DNA from: Xylona heveae TC161
Lineage: Eukaryota; Ascomycota; Xylonomycetes; Xylonales; Xylonaceae
Assembly (NCBI RefSeq): GCF_001619985.1
Contig: NW_017264197.1
Span: 744,001 to 808,000 of the forward strand
DNA length: 64,000 nucleotides
Direction: 5' to 3'
Shown here: piece by piece, positions 36,217 to 48,031 of the stretch
How positions within the stretch are numbered: the first letter of the stretch is position 1
Layout of the letters: each line of letters starts with the position of its first letter
Position numbers and translations under genes: made by a program
Notes under the pieces: model-generated
The model's database searches: none
What the model saw: only the letters and a program-made list of their open reading frames with translations
What the model was told of the DNA's origin: nothing

Positions 36217-36882
36217 AGAAAATGGAAGCCGATGATACTAAGTCTGGTGCAGGAAGGTCTGAGAAAGTATTACGAACATTATCCACTGGCGTTGGTCAGC
36301 TCAAGTCATGTCTCTGGCCAATTCCTCCTGCAACGGCTTTTGACTTTTCACGTGGTTGACAGCACATTTTCTTCATTCCATTATTTTCTTCGATCTTTTT
36401 TTTTTTCCTTTCCATTCTTGGGCGTCAAGGCGCAAAAAGTGTAAATATTAATAGAAGGGAGGGGATTCAACCATACGCTGGAAGCAAATGAAAGTTCATT
36501 AAGGAATACGGCTTGGCATTGTTAGAGCTCTTTACGAATACGACCGAGGGACCAGGTGAGCATTTACTTGGTACTTGGCGGTCATTTCCGTTGCGATTCT
36601 GCCGGTTTGTCGCTTACGGGCGGTGAGACGGCCATCTAACGTCAAGACGATAATGAATGAAACCATTGAAAACGGATTTGGCCTGCATTGTTCCTGAGAC
36701 ACCTTGCTTCTCCTAGTTCGACTACCTGTGGAATTCAAATGTCATATAGCTGATATTTGTGTCATTGCAAAAGGTCGAATGCCATCTACAGATCTCCGTC
36801 AATAGTATTCGATACTACACTGCTCCCCATCCTGACTCTTCCAACTGGTACATTCCGCGGCCGCGCAACGCGTCATATACAC
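36217..36882. other. Intergenic: USP gene 3' UTR and GPHR gene promoter
   Basis: 666 bp. An open frame continues in frame upstream of the GPHR ATG to 36757 but has no ATG and no conserved residues. No separate gene. Confidence 0.5.
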
Positions 36883-38514
36883 ATGCTATCTAGATTCGAT
36901 GATTGCGATGATTGCGTCCCGTCATATATGCGGAAGACCCTGGGACTTGGCTCTCTGTCGACGATAGCCGTTTCATCAATTCCGTTTTTATTGACATTTT
37001 TTATCGTGTCGGCGACGGTTCTGCGGCGATTGTTTCCCTTGCTGTCCGGACAGGCGTCTTCAAAGGGCGACAATGACCACCATCATTCGGCCGTTTCGAA
37101 CGTCCAACTCTGGAATATTTTCTCCACAAGATCTGCGCGAACAGGATCAGTACCCGTATCCAAAAGAGTAGCAGCATTGACATTTTCAACCACAATTGCT
37201 CTTTCCGCAGTACTCGCTGAACTTATCCTGTGCGAGATTTCCAACACCTTGAATCCAACAGCACGGACCCTCTTTCTCAAATTAACAATATCAACATTGC
37301 TCACGCTTCTCATTGTCGTCACCCCATTGCTCGAGCTACACTCTGTGGTATCAGCCGCAGGATGGAAATTTACCGGCCCGGACAGGGGAAGATTCCGGCT
37401 CGCGTGGGTGTTCATGACCTTTGGTTTTGCGGCATGGATTGCCATCTTTTGGTGGCTTGGGAGAGGCCTTTTGGGGAGATATCTACATGCAGACACCTCG
37501 TTTAGCGGTCACAGCTTGAGTGAGGCATGCCTGGAACGGATCGGCGTCATTGGTATTCTGCTAATGGCCATGCTATCGGGATTCGCCTCTGTCAGCTCTC
37601 CATGGCAGACTTTTTTCGCCAAGAACAGGCCAGTGACGGAATCAGATGTTGCAAGGAAGCAAGCCGGTCTACAAGCTACGGATGAAATGCTCGAGGCAAA
37701 ACGCAGTCGGCTACGTGCTCTCGAGAGAAAGACTGCGGATGCTCCGCCTGAAGGCTTCATGACCAAGGTCATGGATACCATTCGGGGCAATGGGGACTTG
37801 CAAGAGCGACGAACTCTTGCAATGGAAATATCCGGGCTCGAGACCATGCGCATCTCGCTCGCCAATTCCCTCTCCATCTTGAGGAGCCGGAGACAAATGC
37901 AGCAGCGCTCTGCCACCGTGACCGGCCGAGTCCTCATCGTCGTGTCCTATATCTTCTCCGCGTACTGCATGTACCGAATCATGGCGACATTTATCGCATC
38001 GCTTCGTCGCTGGTGGTATCCCACTTCCTCCTTTGCCGGCACCGACCCGGTCAACAATTTCCTCGCTCTCATTGTCAAACACTGGGATCCGACGTTGGAT
38101 CGTCTGGCCTGGTCCCGGCAAATATCCTTTTTGCTCTCCGGCGTTATTCTCCTGGCGTCATTCAACAGTGTCGTGCAGACCTTTCAGCTGTTCTCGCGCT
38201 TCATGCCAAAGCTGGTCCATCACGCACAAGCCAACCTCGCGCTGCTTGTCAGCCAGATCAGCGCAACCTATGTCATTTCCTCTGCGCTCCTGCTACGCAG
38301 CAATCTACCCCGGGAAATGGGCAGTGTCATCTCCGAAGCCCTCGGCGCTCCCCTCGAACCTCGTTTTGTCGATCGCTGGTTCGACGGCTGGTTCCTCGCT
38401 GCCAGTGTCTCAACGGCAGTAGGGATTTTCCTTGGCAGGAAACTAGGCGCCAGCGGGGAGTGGGATGACGATTATGACGATGAAATGGATCTCGAAATGG
38501 GCAAGAGGTCATGA
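36883..38514 (+). CDS. Golgi pH regulator / GTG-type membrane protein (GPHR)
   Basis: Multi-pass membrane protein of the GPHR family (animal Golgi pH regulator, plant GTG1/2). Single exon, 543 residues, beginning at the first in-frame ATG (MLSRFDDCDDCVPSYMRK); a GTG at 36757 in the same frame is rejected. About nine hydrophobic segments are visible, for example SSIPFLLTFFIVSATVLRRL, LSAVLAELILCEI, LTISTLLTLLIVV, AWVFMTFGFAAWIAIFWWLG and IGVIGILLMAMLSGFASVSS. The central loop is a coiled coil (ARKQAGLQATDEMLEAKRSR). The conserved ABA_GPCR-like C-terminal part has SYIFSAYCMYRIMATFIASL, LAWSRQISFLLSGVILLASF and ATYVISSALLLRSNLP. The tail is acidic. Channel or receptor activity in fungi is not settled. 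Confidence 0.9.
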   Translation: MLSRFDDCDDCVPSYMRKTLGLGSLSTIAVSSIPFLLTFFIVSATVLRRLFPLLSGQASSKGDNDHHHSAVSNVQLWNIFSTRSARTGSVPVSKRVAALTFSTTIALSAVLAELILCEISNTLNPTARTLFLKLTISTLLTLLIVVTPLLELHSVVSAAGWKFTGPDRGRFRLAWVFMTFGFAAWIAIFWWLGRGLLGRYLHADTSFSGHSLSEACLERIGVIGILLMAMLSGFASVSSPWQTFFAKNRPVTESDVARKQAGLQATDEMLEAKRSRLRALERKTADAPPEGFMTKVMDTIRGNGDLQERRTLAMEISGLETMRISLANSLSILRSRRQMQQRSATVTGRVLIVVSYIFSAYCMYRIMATFIASLRRWWYPTSSFAGTDPVNNFLALIVKHWDPTLDRLAWSRQISFLLSGVILLASFNSVVQTFQLFSRFMPKLVHHAQANLALLVSQISATYVISSALLLRSNLPREMGSVISEALGAPLEPRFVDRWFDGWFLAASVSTAVGIFLGRKLGASGEWDDDYDDEMDLEMGKRS

Positions 38515-39897
38515 CATGAATGTGTTACGCTATCATTGATCTCGTTGTCCTAATCTTTTTAATGTGATATTGCCGTCTGTCAACGTATACTTGCCAGTTT
38601 TTAATGAATAATTTCTCGCACCACGTATTGGTATGGGTATGATGGGATGATTTATTTACGTTTGGTGGATTCTCACGTGGCGTTTTCGGATTCAAAGATG
38701 AACTAATCAATGCATTTATTTATTTTATCTATCCATTTATTTGTTATCTATTGGTGTTTATTCTGCACGCGTTTAGATAACCTAGGCAAAACTGTCCAGA
38801 ATCGCAATCCAGCATCATTACCCACCTACCTACCTAGGCACCTACTTTACCTTCGTACTATAAGCTCCCAAGTCACGTACCTTTCACAGCTCAGCCCTAT
38901 CCCAGCCCGTCCGCCCTGCGCATTACAGCCTCCAGCAAGGTACTACATAGAGGTCGGGGTAAGGATCCGTTATCCACTGAGTATTATATAAGGCTACTAG
39001 GCCAAATACTGCATAAGCGCAAAACGCAGCTTGGACGGGTTTAATTGCTTACAATATCACAACTACCAAGACCACCACGACCACTAGATTTACTAGAGTT
39101 ATTTACTAGTAGGGATATTTTACCGTGGAATGGGCTGTGTGAGGAACCGAGGATGAAAGCTTAGTGGGAAAAGGATAAAGGGCAAGTTGGATAAGGATAG
39201 AGGGTTACTCCGTAGTTGGAAAGGCGGAAGGCGGGGCTGAGTAATAAGCAATTGATAGCTCCGTGCATTATAAATCTTCCTAAGCTAGACAAATTACCCT
39301 TCGTACGAAAGAATGATTACTCAGGTATGTAGGTGTGTATCGAAGTGTCCGGATAGGACAATCCAAATGATTAGTTTAAGCGTACTCTGTAGCTGTAAGG
39401 TAGGTCAGTTTCCAAAGGAGATACCTTGGGTAGGTAGGTTAATAGGTTACTGAAGTAAAGATGAAAGAAGCTCAAAAAAATACAATAAGCTCAATCCCGT
39501 GGTTGCATTGGAAGAGTTGCAATATAGACAATTGGAGTTGCATTTCCCTAGGGCTGAAGCGCGCTGCCCTGCCTGGCGCTGGTGGCTTTTTTTCGTTCTC
39601 TTCAGCTGCGGCGCTGCGTTATGCTGACAACTTTCCTTTCCGTATCAGGCAGGGCATGGCATGGCAAAGCCTCAAAGGGCGCTTCTCAAGAAGGTGCAAA
39701 TACAGCAATTGGCTTAGCAGGGTCGAGGGATTGAGTTAACTTCAAGTGACTAAGGTACGTAAGGTATATGGAATGCTGATCCAGATCCACACCGCTTGCC
39801 CAACAATCCTGTTACAGTAGGAGATAAGAAATAGATGCAAAGGTGCAAAGGTACAAAAGCACGGTGCGTGTCGTGCTTGCGGGCAGTGTTTGAGCAA

Positions 39898-39929
39898 TGT
39901 ACACGCACCATAATGAACGTGCGTGTACA
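39898..39929. repeat. Perfect 11-bp inverted repeat (hairpin)
   Basis: TGTACACGCAC at 39898-39908 and its exact reverse complement GTGCGTGTACA at 39919-39929 flank a 10-nt loop. No gene within 1.3 kb. It could be a transcription-factor dyad or RNA hairpin; unknown. Confidence 0.85.
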
Positions 39930-41504
39930 GCCTTAACGAACATTGCGAGTATACACTGGCATGTTTCAAGGGGTAAGGCTGACGACAAAGAGTCAGGTAC
40001 CTCAGTGAGTTTTATCTGTCTATAAGCCACGTAGTAGGCATTGCAGAGACAATCGCCTTATAACTCGCAAATTGGATGGGGGGGATCGTCAGGGTGGCTT
40101 TTTGCTGACGAATTGTCCTCGTCACCTCGCTTGAGAGATAGCTCTGGGGACGATCGAAGGGAACGAGGGAACCAACAACCTTGTTTAGCGAGCCGAGCAG
40201 GCGAGGTTTCTCGGTTCAAGAATCTGGGGTTAGAGTGTACCTGGTGCGTAGGGAAAGAAAGTAGTACGAGTACTCATCATCGTGGGGTAGGTATGCATGG
40301 GTATATTGGAAAAGGGGCGGAGCTGATGTATGGTAGAAGGTATGCATAAATGAAGATCGAGTATATCATGATAATCGATCTGTGCAAGAGATTTCAATAT
40401 CGGAGCATCAAGGATTTCGAGGACGATTCTAAGAGTCATCGGTTGCTTGGTTTTCCCTCCTCGCTCGCTTGATACTCTTTTCAAAAGCCGTCGGAGTTTG
40501 GAGCGGAAGGTCTCCGGTTCCGCATATCGATTTATGCAAAAGAATGTGAAAGTTATGCTAGGTCCTCGGCTGCACTACTGGTAGGTCCCTCGGTCGGACT
40601 TTGCGGCCCCCGATGGGAGCTCTACCGACCGTGAGTACAGAGGACCCCTTTGTCTGCGAAGAAATGTGTGCAAATAAAGGTAGATTTACATCCCTGCGTG
40701 GTATGAGTAATCCTCTTAGTTCGACTCAAGCGCCCATGCATAAAATCCGAGGCCGCTTGGCTTTTTGGTCCCTCTCGCACGTTCGGCCGTCGGCCCCAAT
40801 ATCCCTCCGCTGCCGCAATTGGATATTTTGATTTCCAACTTGGGTATGGAGGTAGCATTCAAATCATAGCAATTTGAAATCCTCGATGCACATGAAGAAT
40901 TCTGTCAAAACTAATCAATCAAATCGATCAATCCATCCAATGAGTCACCGTTGTAGTAATCCTACGATTACATATATGCCATTTACACAATTATGTTTGT
41001 TATTCTTCATGGCCGACTTGGTAAAGCCACCACAAAATGTGTTTGTGGAGAAATAGCCAAGCAATGATCAATGGAGGAACAGTTGCGCCCTTGAGAGACA
41101 GGGCTGACATACTGGTGGCTTGTGCAGGATTACATGCATTGCCGAATCAATTCGCAATAAAGCCAACTTTTTAGAGGACTGGAGTAACCAAGAGGATTTC
41201 CTTAGTATTGCCTTGAAACTTAGCGTACAAATGAACAGCTGCAGAAAATACGCATTGTCGGCAACGACTTGGTATCGTCATGGTGAAAATTGTATTAGTC
41301 TTCAAGCTCAAAGCTTGTGCCGTCTGTAATCAAATCGGTAGTGACCCAATATCGAATATCGGCATCACCGGCTGAAACGGAAGAGTAATCAGTATTGGGG
41401 ATTTGAGAGCGACTTTTTAGAGTGGAAAAGGTTGCTTCGGAGGTAGGAGGAACTAGCGTCTATTTCAACCGTCTGTGCTAAAGTCCGATTATCCGTCAGC
41501 AGAA

Positions 41505-41540
41505 AGGGAAACGAGGGAAACGAGCGAAACGAGGGAACCT
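41505..41540 (+). repeat. Short imperfect tandem repeat GGGAAACGA
   Basis: About three to four imperfect copies of GGGAAACGA/GCGAAACGA in a row in the gene-poor region. A similar sequence (AAACGAGGGAAACGA) occurs singly near 54467. Confidence 0.7.
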
Positions 41541-42438
41541 GTATGGTTTACTCAGCCAGGACACTATAGTCCCAGCGGCGCAGTACTTTAATTCCTGACG
41601 GAGCATCTAAAGGGAAGACGGTACTCATACTAAGAGCGGTACAGGCAAAGACCATGGTCGCTAGCGTTTTATGATTTGTCGTCTTGGTCGCGGATGTAAT
41701 AATGAAGGAGCTCAGCAGGAGAGTGCATACTACAGTACTACGGTAGATGGATAGCCTTGGGGCCGATGAAGCGGGTGGCCTTGGTGGTGCCGCTAACCAG
41801 GACAGTAACTTTGGTGAGCTCGGGCGTTCGGCCGTAGGCTCAGCACCAGTCAAGGGCGGTGAATAATCATTTTAATGCAGGAGTGGAAAAATGGTCCACG
41901 TCAGGTTTTTCGGCTTGATCGGTGCACGCATCAATCCAACTTCCGCCCTATTACTCACCCCCCTCCAAGTGTGTCCGTCACCGCATATGTCCCATGGACG
42001 CTATACTCCTTTGGTTGGCTGCTGACGAAGATGGATGACTCGGATCGGCCGCGTCTTTTGTGTCGCAACCGCCAGCTCGGATTTCCAAGCCTCCATCAAC
42101 GCCGACCGGCCCCCGGAACCACCAAAAGTTGCTCTGTGCGAAAGTAGACAAACACCGTACGTAAGGTAGTATCAGTAGTCGCGGCTTTAACAATCTACCC
42201 GTCCGATCTGTCCGTTCATGGCATCTTATTCTTAAACAACCGTAATCCTCCACCTCAGTCTCACTTTTTCTCATCCAAACATTTCTTGCAATCCTCTACA
42301 ATAACAAGACAACTCAAAGAAAAGAGCAAGACGAACATAAAAAGACACGTCCACCTCTCTATTCTTGAGGATATCAAAACATCCCGGATCATCATCCCTC
42401 GCTTGGTCTATCACTGCACCGTCCAAGCCTCGTTATTG

Positions 42439-42579
42439 GTAAGTTACCTCAATAGTCCCAGGCAACCCACCCCCTCACTCTGGCAGCCCCCCTCCCTCCG
42501 AACAACCCCCCATTTGGTTGCCTAAGTCCCGCTATAGCCAATTATGACCAATTCAGGCACTGACTCAATTCTGATACAG
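42439..42579 (+). other. Probable 5' leader intron of the acidic-protein gene
   Basis: Begins GTAAGT directly after TTATTG and ends GATACAG, 37 bp before the ATG at 42617. Consensus donor and acceptor, but no cDNA support. Confidence 0.45.
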
Positions 42580-42616
42580 AGCTTGCAATAAATACTACCA
42601 CCACGGCAACCACACA

Positions 42617-43450
42617 ATGCCTTCTCCACTCGCATCTTTATCTACAGAGGCCTCCTCCTACTCTACGGCCGCCTTCTACCCAAAGCAGATCAAGCCTTCT
42701 CCGCGCTTTGAGCAGAAGAAGATGAGCATCTCACAAACATTCTACCTCGCACACACCGCCCGGGGCAAGCTTGCCTCTGAGGCAGCTCGCCCAGACCATG
42801 ACCTCCGCCTGCTCGTCGGCCACGCAAACTTGCTTGATGGTTTGATGATTGAACTGTCCGAGGCCGAGCAGGAGCAGGAGCGCTGGTTCGACCAGTCCGT
42901 CAAGGGCGCCGCAAAGGCATCCGAAGAGCCCAAGCATATCCGATGGGCAGATACCATTGTGGAGGAGTCTGAAAAGGACTGGAGCCTAGAGGACCTTGAC
43001 GACTCTGACTCGGACAGCGACGACTCCGACTATGAAGAGGACGAGGACCTCGACATTGAAATGATTGCGCCCCCATCAAGGGCCGCTCCCGCCCAGCCTA
43101 TTTCTTACACCGTCTCATCACAAGAGGTCGAGGAGGATGAGGACGAGGAGTTTGAGGACGAAGAGGACCTTGCCGATTTGGCCCTGGTCCGCACCTCATC
43201 GCAACATCCTCCGGAGCTTTCCCATGACTCGGATGACTCGGAAGACGAGTCCATGCCGCCATCGCCGCCTCAACTTACGCTTGAGCTCTCCGAGAAGGAG
43301 CGCCAGCGCATCGCGACCACATCCTTTTACGAACCTAAACAGCCAACACCTTCGCAGCAAGATTCGATATCGCCATCAGATCAAGCCGTCTTCTTTGAGA
43401 ATGATTACTACCTCACACAAGGAGCGGCACCAATGGTCAGCGCCTACTAA
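42617..43450 (+). CDS. Conserved-looking acidic protein, function unknown
   Basis: Not recognised with certainty. Single exon, 277 residues, starting MPSPLASLSTEASSYSTAAF. The N-terminal half looks folded and conserved in character: KKMSISQTFYLAHTARGKL, DHDLRLLVGHANLLDGLMIE, then a helix ELSEAEQEQERWFDQSVKG and IRWADTIVEE. The C-terminal half is highly acidic (DDSDSDSDDSDYEEDEDLD and a second EDEDEEFEDEEDLADLALV), and the end is Q/S-rich, ending YYLTQGAAPMVSAY. I believe similar proteins exist across Pezizomycotina but know no function. Acidic blocks could suit a chromatin or transcription partner (inference). It is isolated, with more than 4 kb of gene-free DNA on each side. Confidence 0.75.
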   Translation: MPSPLASLSTEASSYSTAAFYPKQIKPSPRFEQKKMSISQTFYLAHTARGKLASEAARPDHDLRLLVGHANLLDGLMIELSEAEQEQERWFDQSVKGAAKASEEPKHIRWADTIVEESEKDWSLEDLDDSDSDSDDSDYEEDEDLDIEMIAPPSRAAPAQPISYTVSSQEVEEDEDEEFEDEEDLADLALVRTSSQHPPELSHDSDDSEDESMPPSPPQLTLELSEKERQRIATTSFYEPKQPTPSQQDSISPSDQAVFFENDYYLTQGAAPMVSAY

Positions 43451-44513
43451 TTCGCGCCTTCTTGATCATGATGATGACGACGACGTTTCTTTTTAACGAT
43501 TGCGCACTGCTGCTTAGCGTTTGAGCGATTCAGCGATTACTTTAATATACTTTTTTTACGGTGTTTCGATATGGCATGGAGCATTGGGAAGACGGATACT
43601 GGCGTTTATCTGGATTTTTTAATCAGGAAATAATTGATACCACTTGATGTGGGCGGGAAAAGGGAATCTTTTTCTCTTTGGTAGATGAGGATGGAACAGG
43701 GGTACCTTGAAACTCTCCAACAATTGTACAAAATGGACAATGATCTCTCTCTCCCCCTCCGGGGCTGGCGAAGACGGTCGAGACTTGTCTATGCAGATAG
43801 CTTATACAAATAATGAAAATATATCATAATAACATTACTTCGAATTCGATCGTGCTGTGAAACTACCTATTGTTGCTACTAACATACATACTACAATTCA
43901 TCCGCATTGCATCATTTACCACTTTGCATCACTATTCGTTTGATTGACAAGTAACTGCACGCGCGATCCCATGATCCCCCGTCTCGCATATCTTGTACTT
44001 CTTCTTCTTCTTCTCCCCCGCTTTCTTCAACGATCCCACAACGTCCTTGTCTCCTGTGTCACGTTTCGTCAACCTCGATCCAATGTCACACGGCATGTCA
44101 GTCTGCTATCTGAGCGTCAACACGCCAATGCGGCAATGCGCTGATGCCTCGATCTTCAGGCAGCCAAACCATCCCCTTTTTTATTTTATTTTATTTTACT
44201 TGGTTTTATTTCTCGGAGCTCAATTATTAAAACTAGTACCTTCGAACATACCATGATCATGTACAGTCACCTTTTTCTTTCGTTCTCCCTCCTCCGCTGT
44301 CGGACCATTGTTGCCTGGAAAGTGGGCAGAAATCACTACTACGTAAGTATCACAACACAGCCCGCCTCAAGAGACGCTTACGGAGTACACGCACAGACCA
44401 TATCCTGACAGGAGCCGTGTGAGTCGTGAGTGGTTTTTTGTTTTTTTGACAGGCCAGGGCAGGCCAGAGAATGACGGGGCTGATGGCTCCCCTGGCGCAA
44501 GGGGAGAGAACAG

Positions 44514-44555
44514 GGTCCAAGGTCCAAGGTCCAAGGTCCAAGGTCCAAGGTCCAA
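44514..44555 (+). repeat. Tandem repeat (GGTCCAA)6
   Basis: Six exact 7-nt units in a row, followed by the degenerate GGTCGTAGGTCGTA. A 7-nt unit is not a multiple of three, so it is unlikely to be coding. Confidence 0.9.
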
Positions 44556-44593
44556 GGTCGTAGGTCGTAAAAAACTCCCTCGCTCTACGGTGT

Positions 44594-44664
44594 ACTCTTC
44601 TCTTCTCTTCTCTTCTCTTCGCGGCCGAAACCGATCCGAATCCGAACCCGAATCCGAAGCCGAG
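44594..44664 (+). repeat. Tandem repeats (CTCTT)5 and imperfect (CCGAAT)n
   Basis: Five units of CTCTT at 44594-44620 followed directly by about six imperfect CCGAAT/CCGAAC/CCGAAG units at 44626-44664. Confidence 0.85.
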
Positions 44665-47600
44665 CAGGGCCCGCGAGTCAGAAAGGCTAAGTTACTGTAC
44701 AGTGTATAGTGTATAGTGTAGTTACCGGGTTTAAATCGGACTTTATGACTACAATAGTCCTACAATAGTAACTACCTTCGTACTGGACGGAGTAATGCAC
44801 ATTGCACAAATAATTTTGCCTACTCCGTAATAGGATCCGTGCGCTGTTGTCCTTGTCCTTGTTCTATAGCGGAATGATTCCTAACACTAGCAGCGCAAAC
44901 TTTTTACAGTACTTTGTACAATATGCAGCAACTAACTATTCCGTGGACTAACTAAGGTACTCCATAAGGTAGTTACTCGTACGTACAGTGTACAGCGCAC
45001 AACGCACGGCGCGTTGGCGTGTTGGGGCATTCTGCATATGTCTGTCCTGTCCTCTCCTCGCAAGGCTCGGCATTTCGCACTGCCGAGCAATCTCGCAAGC
45101 ACCGAGCGGACATCTGTCCGTTGGGGAACGCCTCGGACACATATTGCACTACTACACAGTACTTGTACGATAGAAACATTATTGATGATATATCGACTGA
45201 TTGATTGACAGCCAGGCAGATAGTGGAGCCCGCTAATTTACGAATAAAACCAAACAGGATGCAAAAAGCACGGTCAAATAAGGAAATTACGGAAAGGTTT
45301 TCTTCTTTACTCTTCTTTTCTTTTCGTCTCCGTTCTCTGTTCCCCGTTCCCCGTTTCCTGTGTCGGAGCTTTTTTAATCAATGGGCTGTGTACGGAGTAC
45401 GGAGTATACGAAGTACTAACTTACTAGTTTGTTCGTGCTAAATGAATTTTTTTTTCTAAACGGTCCCGCTACTGTACGAAGTATTAGGCATCAGCTTTCT
45501 GTCGCGCGAAAGTATTTTCTACAGAGTAAGGGCGTGTTTTGGGGCTCGGCTTCTCTTTTGACCGCCCTTCCGCCGTCCCACCAGCCTGCCCAGGCTGCCA
45601 AGACCAAGGGACTAAGTGATCCGGCCCCATCTGTATTTTTTTTCTTGTCGTTGTAGCTTCCGGGTTCACAAGTTCGTTTTGGGTTCGCCAGTCGCTCGTT
45701 CGCTCGGTTCCTGGCAAATCTGCACAACAAACCGCGGGCCGAGGCGAATGGAAGCGAGACGTAAAAGCGAGACCAAAGGACGCCAGACGCCCTGACGCTC
45801 GGACGAGCGACAACGCGACCTGTCGAGGATACTGTAGCAGGGTAGAAGCTAAGCTAGAGAGAGACTAAATCGCGTCATTTGCTGGTTCCGAGGTTTCGAG
45901 GCTCGCGTTGACAGATTATAGTCATTGGTCGAGTTGTTTAGTGTTTGGTCCGAGGTCGTTGTATCGTCTACTGATGCTGGGCAAAGTCCAGCAATCAGCA
46001 ACCAGGGTCGATTCAACGGACGATGATGACTGCCGATACTACTACAGAGGCATCCCCTGTACGGTGCTGGTGGTAGACACTGCGGACACTTGACGATTTG
46101 TCAATTCGTCAATCTGCCTCGGTCCATGATTTTTTCGCGCTAATTGACTATTTGGAAAACATGATTTGATATCCTCTTTACAAAGTACATCTGTTTAGTT
46201 TATATTCGTTTCTACTCTTTTATGTTATCGTCATTTCACGTCACGTAAAAATTCGCTTCCTGGGGTCCTTTATTTGTGACGGGTGCATGTGCGTGGCAGG
46301 ATCCGTCTCTCGGAGATTTTGTTGAGACAAATTGCTTTCATTTTTTTTTTTTTGGAGTGTACTACGTATATAGAGTAGACAAGGTACCTAAGGTATATAC
46401 TCCGGCATAGCAGCCATTCAATATGTAGCACGTAGAGTAGTAAAGCGGCACATACAGTAGGTAGGCAAGGCAATTCCGCAATATCCGCATCCACTCAGCC
46501 CTGGCATGCGGTACCGGCTACTGGACTCGGCAAATCATCATTCATCATCCGTCATCCCGGCAAACAACTCCCACCTCGCACGTCCTCGGTCCTTGCGCAC
46601 TTTTTACACAGTACGTACAGCGTACTTTGTGCAGATAACTCCCGCCTGTATGCGGAATCGATTCCCTCTTCTCCATATCCTCCTCGAGCATCCCTCACGC
46701 GCAGGGACCATTGGCCATTGGCCTGTGGACGAGAAGCGTAATTTGCAAATTACGCAACCTAACGTTCTGCGCTTAACCAGCCAAGACACCACTTTCTCTT
46801 AACATTATGACTTTTTTTTTTTTTTCATCTTTTAGGAGAAGCGAGGAGGAGATATGGTATAGCTTCAGGTTGATCAAGTTGATAATTGAATTTAGTCTAG
46901 CATATGTCATTACCACTCCCTATATTCCTACTAGAACTAGGGTGCACAGGGCAATTGTAACAAAAGTCATCCTGTCATATGCCCAGAAGAGAATTATGCT
47001 TATGGGGTTCGCGGAAGATTTATCCGATGCCTACTCGGTACAACGGTATATACCATTGACGGGACTAAAGATGTGAAACAAAAATCTGCAGGAGAAAAAA
47101 AAAAGAAAAGTAGGGGTCTGTTTGTCTGTTTGTTTGGGCGGAAGTGATATGCGCAATGGACACTGCAGGACCGAGGGACCGAGGAACAGAGGGACAGAAG
47201 AACCGAGGTACAGGGTGCAGTGTGCCAGACAACCAGAGTATGAGAGGCGTGGGATATCGCGGCATTCGTGGGGGTTCGGGGGACTCGCTGGGGGATCGAC
47301 AATGGGAAGCTTGGAATTACGTCTGAAAAGTTTGAAGCCGAGTGATCCGTGTTACCGCGTAACTACGTAGATTGCCACTGCACAGTGCTGTACGGACTAT
47401 ACAGGAACGCACGGACTCGGTTTTTACTTCCATCGGCACTTATGATGGCACAATTGCTCCTTGTGGTAGATATCCCGTTGGCCACACTGCCGTCATATGT
47501 CAATCGCTGTGCCGTAGCTGGATCATATTTTTCGTAGCCGTTGGCGCCGAGTACATTATCATCATCGTCGTCGTCATTCGTGACATGTTTGCTGGGTTAA

Positions 47601-48031
47601 CCAAACTTGGTTGACACTCTTGGCGAACCCGATTATACAGGGCGAGAATGACGAGGGGGCAATCGGCCAAAATATCATCACTCCTCGGCAGACTTCAGCC
47701 TGGCACGGTCATTGATAGCGTTACAGTGGGGTTGAGGTCGCGGAGAATTTTATTCGTCAGAGTGGCCGCAGTGCTTAAAATTCTCCGATACTTCCGTGAC
47801 TGGCCAGTAGTTATACCTTAAGGCAACCTTGTCTTCTTCAGGACACAAGTGACAAAAATAGCTGGGATGAAGTTCTAATGAGGATAAAATGATAATTTGT
47901 AAATTTACAAATAAGATATAAGACGTCCCATGACTAGTTATAAGATGGAACCAAGAAATATGAATGCCGCAAGGGTATATGTAGAAGAGAAAAAGTAATC
48001 AAGGCGTCAGCGGTCGTTTAGAAATCGTAAA

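Larger units (their letters stand above)
38515..42616. other. Gene-poor region upstream of the acidic-protein gene
   Basis: 4.1 kb without a recognisable gene on either strand. It holds AGGTA/TACCT-type repeats (38790-38850, 39410-39440), a perfect hairpin (39898-39929), a GGGAAACGA-type short repeat (41505-41540) and TACTCCGTA motifs. The last ~330 bp look like a C/T-rich 5' leader, with a likely leader intron at 42439-42579 (GTAAGT to ACAG). No tRNA, transposon or terminal inverted repeat pair was seen. Confidence 0.5.
43451..48031. other. Gene-poor, repeat-rich region
   Basis: 4.6 kb without a recognisable gene, from the stop of the acidic-protein gene to the stop of NoxR. It holds TTTTA repeats near 44170, three stacked short tandem repeats (44514-44664), recurrent TACGGAGTA/TACTCCGTA motifs (44381, 44824, 45392-45415), and a run of A/G-rich short repeats at 47160-47215. 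Open frames are short and have the composition of translated repeats. I see no transposon or tRNA. Confidence 0.5.

Noticed and set aside
36757-36882. 42-residue N-terminal extension of the GPHR protein
   Set aside because: It starts at GTG; MLSRFDDCDDC at 36883 is the first ATG and matches the family's cysteine-containing start.
44419-44709. 96-residue frame over the tandem repeats
   Set aside because: Composed of translated repeats with no conserved segment.
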